Shown here in pieces: positions 1 to 8,865 of a stretch of DNA of 64,000 nucleotides. How positions within the stretch are numbered: position 1 is the first letter of the stretch; every line of letters starts with the position of its first letter. The stretch is taken from positions 406,136-470,135 of the forward strand of contig JAHCAI010000002.1 in the NCBI GenBank assembly GCA_019634975.1, read 5' to 3'. This DNA is from Burkholderiales bacterium. GTDB lineage: Bacteria; Pseudomonadota; Gammaproteobacteria; Burkholderiales; SG8-41. The position numbers were made by a program, and so were the translations under genes. Under the pieces are notes generated by a model, which worked only from the letters and a program-made list of their open reading frames with translations, had not been told where the DNA came from and did not search any database.

Positions 1-501
1 GACCAGATGAACATCCTGCGTCCGGTGATGGCCTCCGGCATCGACCCGAAGAAGATCAAGGTCGTTTCCTTCAAGAGCGGCGGCGACCTGATGATCCAGC
101 TGCTGGGCGGCCATATTCCGGTGATTTCCACCGGGCTGTCGGAGGCGATCGAGCAGGTCAAGGCCGGCAAGGCGCGGGTGATCGCGGTGTCGGCGCCGAA
201 CCCGCTGCCCGGTGATCTGGCGAAAGTGCCGACCTGGCGCTCGCTGGGCATCGACGTGGCGATCCTGCACTGGCGCGGCCTGTTCGCGCCGCCCGGCATT
301 CCCAAGGAAGTGGTGGCCTATTGGGACAAGGCGCTGGGCCAGATGGTGAAGACCGATGCCTGGAAACAGCAGCTGGAGAAACACGGCTGGTTCGACGCCT
401 ATGCCGACTCGGCGACCTTCAAGAAGGACCTCGATGCGGAGGAAAAGATCTACGCCGAAATCCTCAGCGACCTTGGCATGGCGAAGGGGCTGAAGAAGTA
501 G
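1..501 (+). CDS. Bug-family (TctC-like) periplasmic receptor, N-terminus cut off by the window
   Basis: C-terminal 166 residues of a tripartite tricarboxylate transporter receptor. The frame is open from base 1, so the signal peptide and first lobe lie outside the window. Family features visible are the VKAGKARVIAV strand, the LGIDV...LHWRGLFAPPGIP segment (common in Bug proteins as WRGLFAPxGxP) and the C-terminal AEILSDLGMAK helix. Such proteins capture a carboxylate in the periplasm and deliver it to the TctB/TctA membrane part, which follows on the same strand after a strong terminator. Substrate unknown. The terminator suggests the receptor can be transcribed more abundantly than tctBA, which is usual for such systems (inference). 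Confidence 0.9.
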   Translation, partial: DQMNILRPVMASGIDPKKIKVVSFKSGGDLMIQLLGGHIPVISTGLSEAIEQVKAGKARVIAVSAPNPLPGDLAKVPTWRSLGIDVAILHWRGLFAPPGIPKEVVAYWDKALGQMVKTDAWKQQLEKHGWFDAYADSATFKKDLDAEEKIYAEILSDLGMAKGLKK

Positions 502-516
502 CCGGCCCAGCCCCGA

Positions 517-548
517 AAAAAACCGCCGGTTCCGACCGGCGGTTTTTT
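517..548 (+). terminator. Intrinsic terminator after the tctC-like gene
   Basis: A perfect 14-bp inverted repeat (AAAAAACCGCCGGT, loop TCCG, ACCGGCGGTTTTTT) starts 15 bases after the stop codon. It has an A-run before and a T-run after, so it could act on either strand. Confidence 0.85.
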
Positions 549-783
549 CATGAGGTGCTTGATGAGCCCGCTGTGTCCGCCGCAGCGGGTCGAAAATGTC
601 CGCATCGCGGGCAATCCCTGCTCCAGCGAAAAATTCAGGGATCTGCAAGCCTCGATTCAGGAACTTGAGCGACACTCTTCATCATGCGCCCGGGACAGCA
701 GCGAGGCGCTGGCCCGGTCGGCCTCCGCCAAGGCGGCGATTCCGGCATCAGAACAACATTGTGCAACTGCAGGAGGAGTGATC

Positions 784-1239
784 GTGGCTGACCGTTGGCT
801 GGCCGGATTCGTGCTCGCGCTGTCCGGCGTCTATCTCTTTGCAACGTCCCGCCTGCCCTCGCTCGAGATCGGCGATCCGCTGGGCCCCAAGGCGTTTCCC
901 TTCCTGATCGGCGGGCTCGGATGCATCACCGCGGCATGGCTGTTCGTCGAATCCTTGCACCGGCGGCCGGGGACTCCGGCCGGGGAACAGCCCGCTGCGC
1001 GGCATCACCTGCCGGCCGTGATCGCGGTGATGGCATGGATGTTCGTGTTCTACTTCTTGATCGAACGCCTGGGGTTCCTGCTGTCCTGCGCCCTGTTTCT
1101 CGCCGGTCTCACTGCCTACTTCAACCGCGGCCGCTGGCTGATGAATGCCGCCGTGTACCTCGGTTTTCCGGTGGGCGTGTATCTCGCCTTTACCCAGATC
1201 CTCGGCATCTCGCTGCCTCGCGGCGTGCTGCCGTTCTGA
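784..1239 (+). CDS. tctB: Tripartite tricarboxylate transporter small membrane subunit TctB
   Basis: 151-residue membrane protein. The GTG start at 784 was chosen because AGGAGG lies at 770-775 and the protein then opens directly with the first membrane helix (WLAGFVLALSGVYLFA). The ORF extends upstream to 550 but that part reads like non-coding sequence. There are about four hydrophobic segments, near residues 5-20, 38-55, 78-95 and 120-145. The GPKAFPFLIGG loop after helix 1 is typical of TctB. It is followed 21 bases later by tctA. TctB is the small integral subunit of a TTT-type secondary carboxylate importer. Confidence 0.88.
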   Translation: MADRWLAGFVLALSGVYLFATSRLPSLEIGDPLGPKAFPFLIGGLGCITAAWLFVESLHRRPGTPAGEQPAARHHLPAVIAVMAWMFVFYFLIERLGFLLSCALFLAGLTAYFNRGRWLMNAAVYLGFPVGVYLAFTQILGISLPRGVLPF

Positions 1240-1260
1240 GCGCGCAAGGGGCGCCTGGCA

Positions 1261-2778
1261 ATGGAGACGCTAAACGCCATACTGGGAGGCTTCGCGGTTG
1301 CCGCGCAGCCGATGAACCTGTTTTTCGTTTTTCTCGGTGCGGTGATGGGCACCGTGATCGGCATGCTTCCGGGCATCGGGCCGGCGGCGGGGATTGCGCT
1401 GCTGCTGCCGGTGACCTTTGGCATGGAGCCGGTATCGGCGCTGATCATGCTCGCCGGCATTTACTACGGCGCCATGTACGGCAATACCGCATCGGCAATC
1501 CTGATCAACACGCCGGGCACTGCATCGGCCGCGATGACCACGGTCGACGGCTATCCGCTGGCGAAGAGTGGTCGTGGCGGCGCAGCACTTGCGATTGCCG
1601 CGATCGCCAGCTTCATTGCCGGCACCATGGGCATCATCATCCTGTCGCTGCTGGCCGTTCCGTTCGCGACCTTTGCGCTGCGCTTCGGTCCTGCCGAGTA
1701 TTTCATGCTGATGGCCTTTTCCCTGACTGCGGTCAGTGCGCTGACCGGCAAATCGCCGGCGAAAGGGGCGATTTCGGCGGTGCTCGGCCTGATGGTCGCG
1801 AGCATCGGCATCGATCTGCAAAGCGGACAGGCCCGCTTCACCATGGGCATTCCGGAATTTCTCGACGGCGTCGGCCTGCTGGTGGTGATCGTCGGGCTGT
1901 TCGCGGTGGGCGAATGCCTGCGCAATGTGGAGAAATGGTTCGAGGGCACGCTGCAACCGATACCGATCAGGGGCAAGCTGTGGTTCACCAGGGATGAGTG
2001 GAACCGATCGGTGGGGCCGATCACCCGTGGCGGCCTGATCGGTTTCGCCGTGGGTGTTCTGCCGGGGGCCGGCGGCACCATTGCCACGATTCTGGCCTAT
2101 GCCACGGAACAGAAGCTGTCGAAGCGCCCGGAGAAATTCGGCACCGGCGCAGTGGAGGGAGTTGCGGCGCCGGAGGCGGCCAACAATGGTTCGACCTGCG
2201 GGGCCTTCGTGCCGCTGCTGACGCTGGGGGTGCCCGGGTCCGGTGTAACCGCAGTGCTGCTCGGTGCTTTCATCATGTACGGCATCCAGCCGGGGCCCAT
2301 GCTGTTCCAGAACCGTCCCGACCTGGTGTGGGGGCTGATCAACAGCATGTATATCGGCAACATCATGCTGCTGGTGCTCAACCTGCCGATGATTCCGCTG
2401 TTCGCGAAGATGCTCTATGCGCCGCCGGGAGTGCTGCTTGCCATTATTCTCGGGATTGCGTCGGTGGGTATCTATTCGGTCGGCGGCAGCACCACCAGCC
2501 TCTACGTGCTGATCTTTTTCGGCGCTGCAGGCTACCTGTTCCGGAGACTGGAGATCCCCGCGCCGCCGCTGATTCTGGCGCTGGTGCTGGGCGGCATCAT
2601 GGAGCAGTCCTTTCGCCAGGCGATGACCATATCCGGGGGAAATCCGAAGGTATTCGTCGGCAGCACGATCTGCATCATTCTGCTTGCCATGATCGTCGTT
2701 GCCGTGGTGATGCCACTGCTGATGTCCCGCCTGCGCGCGTTGCCGGGACGTGTTGCCGCGAGATCGGGTTCCGGCTGA
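1261..2778 (+). CDS. tctA: Tripartite tricarboxylate transporter large permease TctA
   Basis: 505 residues, full length for the family, with about 11-12 membrane segments. It carries the conserved TctA signatures MGTVIGMLPGIGPAAG near residue 25-42, YYGAMYGNTASAILINTPG near 68-86, and in the second half GVLPGAGGTIATILAY and GVPGSGVTAVLLGA. These internal repeats, each with a PG motif, form the translocation core. The start ATG 1261 is preceded by AAGGGG. It works with TctB and a TctC receptor as a cation-coupled importer in the inner membrane; the substrate (citrate-like or aromatic acid) cannot be read from sequence. Confidence 0.93.
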   Translation: METLNAILGGFAVAAQPMNLFFVFLGAVMGTVIGMLPGIGPAAGIALLLPVTFGMEPVSALIMLAGIYYGAMYGNTASAILINTPGTASAAMTTVDGYPLAKSGRGGAALAIAAIASFIAGTMGIIILSLLAVPFATFALRFGPAEYFMLMAFSLTAVSALTGKSPAKGAISAVLGLMVASIGIDLQSGQARFTMGIPEFLDGVGLLVVIVGLFAVGECLRNVEKWFEGTLQPIPIRGKLWFTRDEWNRSVGPITRGGLIGFAVGVLPGAGGTIATILAYATEQKLSKRPEKFGTGAVEGVAAPEAANNGSTCGAFVPLLTLGVPGSGVTAVLLGAFIMYGIQPGPMLFQNRPDLVWGLINSMYIGNIMLLVLNLPMIPLFAKMLYAPPGVLLAIILGIASVGIYSVGGSTTSLYVLIFFGAAGYLFRRLEIPAPPLILALVLGGIMEQSFRQAMTISGGNPKVFVGSTICIILLAMIVVAVVMPLLMSRLRALPGRVAARSGSG

Positions 2779-2781
2779 CCC

Positions 2782-3330
2782 TCAGGCCCCCCGGGCGTCG
2801 CGACGCAGCAAAGGAGTGATCTCCACGGTGGTATCGCCGTCGGTAAGCCAGACGACGCCGTCCTGCACCGTGCACTGCAGCCGCATCGTGCGCTGCGCGA
2901 GACCCGCCAGTGACTGGGTGGCCTCCGCCGGCAGTTCGACGACCGTCAGGTTGTCGGGACGGGCAAGGCCGCCCTTCAGGTCCTGCCACCAGCGCTCCGC
3001 GGCGCGGCCATAGGCATAGATCAGGACCTGGTCGGCGCGGCCGCAGGCCTTGCGCACCGATTTCTCGTCGGGCAGCCCGACGTCTATCCACAGTTCGATG
3101 CGGCCGGTCAGATCCTTGCGCCACAGCGCCGGCTCGTCCTCGCTGCTGAGTCCCTTGCCGAACTCCAGCGCATCGCCGGCGTTCAGCGCGAAGGCCAGCA
3201 GCCGCACCATCATGCGCTCGTCGGTCTCGGAGGGATGGCGCGCCAGCACCAGCGCGTGGGTCGCGTAATGGCCGCGGTCCATGTCGCTGATCGTCAGCTC
3301 GGCCTTGAAGATGGTTGCGTTGAGCGCCAT
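2782..3330 (-). CDS. yaeQ: YaeQ family protein
   Basis: 182-residue YaeQ-family protein (restriction-endonuclease-like fold, function not established). The start was set at 3330 because the protein then begins MALNATIFKAELTISDMDRG, the usual YaeQ opening; the longer ORF to 3480 overlaps the divergent neighbour. Conserved blocks include HPSETDERMMVRLLAFAL and LWIDVGLPDEKSVRKACGRA. The stop codon is only 3 bases from the convergent tctA stop, and the start is 37 bases from the divergent DUF1415 gene, so the two share a compact promoter region. Confidence 0.9.
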   Translation of the reverse strand: MALNATIFKAELTISDMDRGHYATHALVLARHPSETDERMMVRLLAFALNAGDALEFGKGLSSEDEPALWRKDLTGRIELWIDVGLPDEKSVRKACGRADQVLIYAYGRAAERWWQDLKGGLARPDNLTVVELPAEATQSLAGLAQRTMRLQCTVQDGVVWLTDGDTTVEITPLLRRDARGA

Positions 3331-3367
3331 GAACTGGTTACCGTACTGCGATGATGAAAGGAAACAA

Positions 3368-3931
3368 ATGAAGCCGCCGGACGAAGACGTGATCGCGGCG
3401 ACCCAGGACTGGCTGGTGAGGGCCGTGATCGGCCTCAACCTGTGCCCGTTCGCGCGCGCAGTATACGCCGGCGGGCGCATCCGCTACGCGGTGAGCCGGG
3501 CGACGACGCCGGAGGCGCTGCTGGAGGCGCTGGCGCAGGAGCTGCGGCGGCTGGCGGCGGCGGACGAGGCGGAAACCGAGACCACGCTGCTGATCCATCC
3601 CGACGTGCTGGGCGATTTCCTCGACTACAACGATTTCCTCGAAGTCGCCGATGCGCTGGTCGCCGAGCTCGGTTACGAAGGGGTGCTGCAGGTGGCGAGT
3701 TTCCATCCGCAGTACCGGTTTGCCGACACCGAAGCCGGCGACGTCAGCAACTGCACGAACCGCTCGCCGTACCCGACGCTGCACCTGCTGCGCGAATCGA
3801 GCGTCGAGCGCGCGGTCGCCGCGCATCCCGACACCGACCGCATCTACCGCGACAACATCGAAACCCTGCGCCGCCTCGGCCACGAGGGCTGGGCGAAGCT
3901 CGGCGCCGGCGCGCCGGCCGCGAAAAAATAG
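3368..3931 (+). CDS. DUF1415 family protein
   Basis: 187-residue protein of the DUF1415 family, common in Beta- and Gammaproteobacteria; function unknown. The ATG at 3368 is preceded by GAAAGGAAAC. Visible family features are WLVRAVIGLNLCPFARAV near the N-terminus (a Cys-Pro pair), LIHPDVLGDFLDYNDFL in the middle and VASFHPQYRFADT followed by NRSPYPTLHLLRE. No signal peptide or membrane segment, so cytoplasmic. It converges on the thioredoxin-reductase-like gene with 6 bases between stop codons. Confidence 0.85.
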   Translation: MKPPDEDVIAATQDWLVRAVIGLNLCPFARAVYAGGRIRYAVSRATTPEALLEALAQELRRLAAADEAETETTLLIHPDVLGDFLDYNDFLEVADALVAELGYEGVLQVASFHPQYRFADTEAGDVSNCTNRSPYPTLHLLRESSVERAVAAHPDTDRIYRDNIETLRRLGHEGWAKLGAGAPAAKK

Positions 3932-3937
3932 CGGCGG

Positions 3938-4843
3938 TTACTGCAGGCGTGCGGCGACCGCTTCGGCGGCGCGCCGCGCATCCGCCATCGCGTCGTCGAG
4001 GCTGCCGCCGCAGCCGCTGCGCACCGCGCCGACGGCCCACAGGCCGGGCAGCGCGGTTTCCAGCGTGTCGGCAGTGAGCAGGCGGCCGGTCGCGTCGCGT
4101 TTGACCGAGTCCGGCACGAAGGCGGCGTTGGGTTCGAGTCCGATGTAGGCAAAGACGCCGGCGACCGCGAGTTCCTCGCTGCCGGCGGCGGTCTTGATGC
4201 GGATTTTTTCGACCACCTGCCCGCCGAGGATGGCCTCGACGCTGCTGCCGAAGCGGACTTCAATCTTCGGATTGGCCTTCACCTGTTCGACGAAGCGCGG
4301 CTGCGCGCGGAACGCGCTGCCGCGGTGGATCAGCAGCACCTTGCCGCAGTAATGGGTCAGCACGTTCGCTTCCTGCAGCGCCGAATCGCCGCCGCCGACC
4401 ACGGCGACGGTCTCGTTCTGGAACATCGGGCCGTCGCAGTCGGCGCATTTCGACACGCCGCGGCCTTCGAATTCGACCTCGCCGGGCACGCCCAGGGTTT
4501 TCAGTTTCGCGCCGCTGGCGACGATGACCTGGCGCGCGTGGTAGCGGTTCGCCGCGGTGGTCACCGTGAAACCGCCGTCGGCGGCGGCGAGAGCGGTCAC
4601 CTCCTCGGGAATGCTGGTGACGCCGGCATCGGCGTTGGCTCCGGTCATTTCGGAAGCGAAGGCGGCGCCGCCGGCTTCGCCCCCGGCGGGCGCGGGGTCG
4701 AGTTCGTTGACGTTGAGGACTAGGCCGCCGAACAGCTGCTGCTCGAAGCTGGCGGTGCTGAGGCCTTTTTGGGCGAGCAGGCCGGCGGCGGTGAGGCCGG
4801 CAACGCCTTCGCCGATGATGATGACGTCAAAGGAATTGGACAT
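3938..4843 (-). CDS. Thioredoxin-reductase-like FAD/NAD(P)H disulfide oxidoreductase
   Basis: 301 residues. An N-terminal FAD-binding GxGxxG (IIIGEGVAGLTAA, residues 8-20), a redox-active CADC at Cys133/Cys136 inside SKCADCDGP, an NAD(P) motif VAVVGGGDSAL just after it, and a C-terminal GLWAVGAVRSGCGGSLDDA flavin-binding segment show the TrxR fold. It lies 15 bases downstream of selB on the same strand, so it is probably the last gene of a selA-selB transcription unit. The glycine motif is GEGVAG rather than GSGPAG, so it is probably a divergent paralogue rather than the housekeeping TrxB. A link to selenoprotein reduction or selenium metabolism is inference from position only. Confidence 0.85.
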   Translation of the reverse strand: MSNSFDVIIIGEGVAGLTAAGLLAQKGLSTASFEQQLFGGLVLNVNELDPAPAGGEAGGAAFASEMTGANADAGVTSIPEEVTALAAADGGFTVTTAANRYHARQVIVASGAKLKTLGVPGEVEFEGRGVSKCADCDGPMFQNETVAVVGGGDSALQEANVLTHYCGKVLLIHRGSAFRAQPRFVEQVKANPKIEVRFGSSVEAILGGQVVEKIRIKTAAGSEELAVAGVFAYIGLEPNAAFVPDSVKRDATGRLLTADTLETALPGLWAVGAVRSGCGGSLDDAMADARRAAEAVAARLQ

Positions 4844-4858
4844 GGCTGGTTTTCGCTT

Positions 4859-6880
4859 TCAGTAACGTTTGTTGCGGAAGGGGGGCCGCTGCTGCGGTTT
4901 TCCCGCGGCCGGTTTCTGCGGCTGGGTTTTGGCGACGGTGCCCGGAGGGGGCGGCGGCGCCGGATCGGCGGCACCGAGGATCGGCGCGAAGTCCTTGCGC
5001 ATCTTGCGCGCGTCGCCGATGCGCTGGGTGATCGCCAGGCCGTCGAGGGTTTCGAGGATCTCGATCGCCAGTGTGCGGCCGATGCCAATGGCGTCGCGGT
5101 ACTGCGCGGCGGTGTACAGGCCGTTGGGCTGCTTTTCCGAAACCGCTTTCGCGGTGGCGGCGAGCACCGCCATCGTCGACTTCAGGTAGAAGCGGTCACT
5201 GCCGACGCGGTAGACATTGCCCGCCTTCATCTGGCGGTAGAGGAAGTCCTTGAGGATCGCGTCCTTCAGCTTCAGCTGCGGCGCAAGCTCGCGCAGCGTC
5301 GGCGGATTGAAGCCCGCCGCGGCGAGGGCCGGCTGCACGGTTTCCCACAGCCGCGCGTCGGCACTGTTGGCGGTGGTGTCATGGCCGGGCTTGCGCAGCA
5401 GCGAGCTGTGGATTTCGACTCGTTTCGCATCGGCGAGCGCGCGCAGTAACTGGCCGAAACCTTCGGCATCGAGTTCCGGGGCCAGTTCCTTGCGCAGGGT
5501 CTCGATTTCGATGCCCGGTGCCTGCGGCTGCGCCCGGTGGAAGGCCTCGACTTTTGCGGCAACCGCGTCTTCGAGGGTACTGATTCTGGCGGCGGTGACG
5601 CCGATGCGCTTTTCCTTGCCCAGCGCCACCAGGCCGGCGGCGGCGCAGGCTTCAGCCGCGATTTCGGGCAGCAGGTTGAACGCGGCTTCGAAGTGGCCAA
5701 GGTCGACCGGGCGTTTGGGGTCGGCGGCGAGCGCTGCGAGCGCTTCCTTGTGGCCGGCGGACTCCAGCGCGGCGAGCACCGCGGCGCGCGCCTTGCCGCG
5801 GCGGGAGGCCGGCGGCAGCGGGTCGATGACGAGGCCGCCGCCCAAGGTGCGCAGCGCCGACTGGTCGCGCAGGATGAAGCGGTCGCCGTGCAGCGCCGAC
5901 ACCGTCTCGTCGAGCACCAGCCGGGCGATGCCGTTGCCGCCCGGCGGCAGGGCTTCGCCCCGGCGCAGCGACACGCGCGCCGTGACATCGGCGGTGGCGA
6001 GGTGCAGGTGCACCGGTGTCCAGTGTTTCAGCGGCCGGCTTTCGCCGGGCAGCATCGACAGGCGCACGTCGAGCAGCTGCGTCGGGCGGTGGATGGCTTC
6101 GGCCATCACCCAGTCGCCGCGGCGCACCGATTCGACGTCGGCGCCGGTCAGGTTCAGCGCACAGCGCTCGCCGGCCTGCGCCTGTTCGGCGGATTTGCCG
6201 TGGATCTGGATACCGCGCACGCGGACTTCGCGTCCCGCAGGTGAAATCACCAGCCGGTCGCCGGTCCTGACACGGCCGTTGAACACGGTGCCGGTGACCA
6301 CGGTGCCGCTGCCGGCAATGCTGAAGGCGCGGTCGATGGCGTAGCGCAGGTGCTGGCCTGTCGCGCTGCGCCCGCCGCGGGCTTCGGCCTCGCGCAGCAG
6401 CAGGGCCTTCAGTTCGGCGATGCCGCTGCCGCTGACCGCGGAGACCGGCAGCAGCGGCGCACGGGCGAGCAGCGTCGGCGCGAGCAGTGCCTGGACCTGC
6501 GCCCGAACCTGTTCGATGCGTGCGGCATCGACGCGGTCGGTCTTGGTGATGGCCACGGCGCCGCGCGGGATGCGCAGCAGGTCGAGGATCTGCAGGTGTT
6601 CGACGGTCTGCGGCATCACGCCGTCGTCGGCGGCGACGATCAGCAATGCGTAGTCGATGCCGGAGACACCGGCGAGCATGTTGCGCACGAAACGTTCGTG
6701 GCCGGGCACATCGACAAAACCGATCAGCCCGCCCTGCGGCAGCGGCAGGTAGGCGAAGCCGAGGTCGATTGAAATGCCTCGCGCCTTTTCCTCCGGCAGG
6801 CGGTCGGTATCGGTGCCGGTGAGGGTTTTGACCAGCAGTGTCTTGCCGTGGTCGATGTGGCCTGCGGTGGCGACGATCAT
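4859..6880 (-). CDS. selB: Selenocysteine-specific translation elongation factor SelB
   Basis: 673 residues. The N-terminal GTPase domain has GHIDHGKT (P-loop, residues 7-14), a switch region with [20 protein letters not shown] and TKTD. EF-Tu-like beta-barrel domains follow ([16 protein letters not shown]), then a long C-terminal winged-helix region that in the family binds the SECIS hairpin of mRNA. Length fits bacterial SelB (about 610-680). The C-terminus ends in a Pro/Gln/Lys-rich tail. SelB delivers Sec-tRNA(Sec) to in-frame UGA codons. It lies downstream of selA, separated by a 200-base repeat-containing gap. Together with SelA it shows that the organism makes selenoproteins. Confidence 0.97.
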   Translation of the reverse strand: MIVATAGHIDHGKTLLVKTLTGTDTDRLPEEKARGISIDLGFAYLPLPQGGLIGFVDVPGHERFVRNMLAGVSGIDYALLIVAADDGVMPQTVEHLQILDLLRIPRGAVAITKTDRVDAARIEQVRAQVQALLAPTLLARAPLLPVSAVSGSGIAELKALLLREAEARGGRSATGQHLRYAIDRAFSIAGSGTVVTGTVFNGRVRTGDRLVISPAGREVRVRGIQIHGKSAEQAQAGERCALNLTGADVESVRRGDWVMAEAIHRPTQLLDVRLSMLPGESRPLKHWTPVHLHLATADVTARVSLRRGEALPPGGNGIARLVLDETVSALHGDRFILRDQSALRTLGGGLVIDPLPPASRRGKARAAVLAALESAGHKEALAALAADPKRPVDLGHFEAAFNLLPEIAAEACAAAGLVALGKEKRIGVTAARISTLEDAVAAKVEAFHRAQPQAPGIEIETLRKELAPELDAEGFGQLLRALADAKRVEIHSSLLRKPGHDTTANSADARLWETVQPALAAAGFNPPTLRELAPQLKLKDAILKDFLYRQMKAGNVYRVGSDRFYLKSTMAVLAATAKAVSEKQPNGLYTAAQYRDAIGIGRTLAIEILETLDGLAITQRIGDARKMRKDFAPILGAADPAPPPPPGTVAKTQPQKPAAGKPQQRPPFRNKRY

Positions 6881-6912
6881 GGGTTTGAAGTCAAAGGCAC
6901 AAAGTCAAAGGC

Positions 6913-7088
6913 TTAGCCACAGAGGACACAGAGAACTCAGAGGACTTCAAGATCTTTCGTCGTCATGCCGGTGAAAGCCGGCACCCAGTGAAACGTTAGT
7001 GGCAGAGAATGCATCGCCTGGACCCCGGCTTTCGCCGGGGTTACGGCCTTTGGTTTCTCTCTGTGATCTCTGTGCCCTCTGTGGCTAG
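6913..7088. repeat. Nested inverted-repeat element between selA and selB
   Basis: The outer arms 6913-6944 (contains GCCACAGAGGACACAGAG) and 7054-7088 (CTCTGTGCCCTCTGTGGC) are imperfect inverted copies. Inside lie two inverted copies of a REP-like hairpin unit: 6961-6988 (TGCCGG-tgaaag-CCGGCA) and 7019-7045 (CCCCGGC-tttc-GCCGGGG). The selA stop codon (7085-7087) lies inside the outer arm. The whole looks like a non-coding palindromic mobile repeat; it may affect selA/selB read-through (inference). Confidence 0.7.
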
Positions 7089-8482
7089 GTTTTTAGTTTT
7101 TTCAACTGCAATACAAATTCATCTTCATGATCCAGACAGCGCAGGTCGAGTTTCAGCGTGCCGTCGCGGATGTGGCCGATCACCGGCACCGGCAGCGCAC
7201 GCAGCGCCGCCGCCAGTTTGTTGAGGTTGCCTTTTCTGCCTGCGGGCGTGATCGCGAGGCCGCTGCTGGGCAGGGCATCGACCGGCAGTGCGCCGCTGCC
7301 GATCTGCGATTTGCAGTCGCAGATTTCGACGCGCCAGTTCCCGCCGAGTGCCGCTGTCAGTGCCGGCAGCACCCGCGAGGCTTGTGCCGCGATGTCCGCG
7401 GCCGGGCGTGTGAGCAGCCGCAGCGCCGGCAGTTCCTCGCGCAGCCTTTCCGGATGCAGGTAGAGCCGCAGCACGGCGTCGAGTGCGGTCAGCGTCAGCT
7501 TGTCCAGACGCAGCGCGCGCTTCATCGGGTTTTTCGCGATGCGTGCCATCAGGTCCCTGCGCCCGACGAGAAGCCCGGCCTGCGGCCCGCCGAGCAGCTT
7601 GTCGCCGCTGAAAGTGACGACATCGGCGCCATGGGCCAGTGTCTCGTGCGGTGTCGGCTCGTGCGGCAGGCCGTAGTCCTCGAGGTTGACCAGCGTGCCG
7701 CTGCCGAGGTCGACGATGAAGGGCAGCCCGTGCTCGTGCGCGAGTTTCGCGAGTTCCGGCTCGGGCACCGCGGCGGTGAAACCCTGCACCACGTAGTTGC
7801 TGGTGTGGACTTTCATGATTGCCGCAGTGCGCGGGGTGATCGCCTCGGCGAAGTCTTTCGGGTGGGTGCGGTTGGTGGTGCCGACCTCGACCAGCTTCAC
7901 TCCGGCGCGGGCCATGATGTCGGGAATGCGGAAGGCGCCGCCGATCTCGATCAGTTCGCCGCGCGACACCAGCACTTCGCGCCTGAGCGCCAGCGTGTTC
8001 AGCGCGAGGTAAACCGCCGCGGCATTGTTGTTGACCGCCACCGCCTTGTCGGCACCGGTGAGCTCTTTCAGCCAGCGCTCGACATGGCTGTCGCGCTCGC
8101 CGCGTGTGCCGCCGTCGAGGTCGAACTCCAGGTTGACCGGGCGCGTCATGGCTTCCGCCACGGCGCGCGCGGCACTGTCAGGCATCACCGCGCGGCCGAG
8201 ATTGGTGTGCAGCACGGTGCCGGTGAGGTTGAACACCGGTTTCAGCGAAGGGGCCGAGGAGCGCTCAAGCGCCGCGGCGCAGGACTGCAGGAAACGTGCT
8301 TCGTCGTAGGGAACGGCTTCGGTGTCCGTCAGCCGATCGCGCTCGGCATCGAGGGCCCCGCGCAGAATGCGGGTGACGCGACTGCGGCCATGCTCGGCGA
8401 GCAGGCCCGCAACGGCGGGGCTGCCAAGCAGGCGATCCAGCGAGGGCAACGCGCGACGCGCGGCTGCGGCGGGATTCACCAT
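7085..8482 (-). CDS. selA: L-seryl-tRNA(Sec) selenium transferase SelA
   Basis: 465-residue PLP enzyme that converts Ser-tRNA(Sec) to Sec-tRNA(Sec) using selenophosphate. An N-terminal helical domain with LPSLDRLLGSP is followed by FNLTGTVLHTNLGRAV, NNNAAAVYLALNTLA and the PLP lysine in FSGDKLLGGPQ at Lys295, the same numbering as in E. coli SelA. The C-terminus contains GHIRDGTLKLDLRCL. Length is normal. It is the first gene of a probable selA-selB-TrxR-like unit. selC (tRNA-Sec) and selD are not recognisable in the window. Confidence 0.97.
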   Translation of the reverse strand: MVNPAAAARRALPSLDRLLGSPAVAGLLAEHGRSRVTRILRGALDAERDRLTDTEAVPYDEARFLQSCAAALERSSAPSLKPVFNLTGTVLHTNLGRAVMPDSAARAVAEAMTRPVNLEFDLDGGTRGERDSHVERWLKELTGADKAVAVNNNAAAVYLALNTLALRREVLVSRGELIEIGGAFRIPDIMARAGVKLVEVGTTNRTHPKDFAEAITPRTAAIMKVHTSNYVVQGFTAAVPEPELAKLAHEHGLPFIVDLGSGTLVNLEDYGLPHEPTPHETLAHGADVVTFSGDKLLGGPQAGLLVGRRDLMARIAKNPMKRALRLDKLTLTALDAVLRLYLHPERLREELPALRLLTRPAADIAAQASRVLPALTAALGGNWRVEICDCKSQIGSGALPVDALPSSGLAITPAGRKGNLNKLAAALRALPVPVIGHIRDGTLKLDLRCLDHEDEFVLQLKKLKT

Positions 8483-8865
8483 CGCCGTCGGGGCTTGCGG
8501 CAGCCGTGGCTGAAGTTGCGGGACATGGGATTCGAGGTGGTGCGGCAGGGTTTTGCGATCGGATCAGTTTAGCGTAACTCGCTGCAGCGATGCTATGCTG
8601 GCTGCGGCCCGTATTGTGGTCGCCTGGAGGAAGTGCGGGCTGGCCGGCGGGAGCGCCGATAGTGTTGATGCCAGACCGTGGTGCATGTTGCGCCATCGCA
8701 GGGCATCCGCGATGCCCGTCGCCGGCCGACCGTTGCGGATGCCGTGTGCTTCTGTAATGGCATGTTTTTTGCATTTTGCTTTGCGTTTCGCGGTTTGTCG
8801 CCCACTGCGGCATGCCGGATTTCCGGCGGCGACATGACGGTCATGATCAATCGAAAGAGGATGCC
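8483..8865. other. 383-base divergent intergenic region
   Basis: Lies between selA (minus) and the Bug receptor gene (plus), so it should hold promoters for both. I see no RNA gene, no convincing tRNA-Sec and no strong terminator. A GAAAGAGG ribosome-binding site at 8853-8860 serves the downstream gene. Confidence 0.5.

Noticed and set aside
4127..4145. GGTTCGAGTCC, like a tRNA T-loop
   Set aside because: It lies in the coding sequence of the thioredoxin-reductase-like gene, with no acceptor or anticodon stems around it.
8483..8865. Possible tRNA-Sec gene in the gap upstream of selA
   Set aside because: No cloverleaf with a long variable arm and UCA anticodon could be recognised; selC must be elsewhere.
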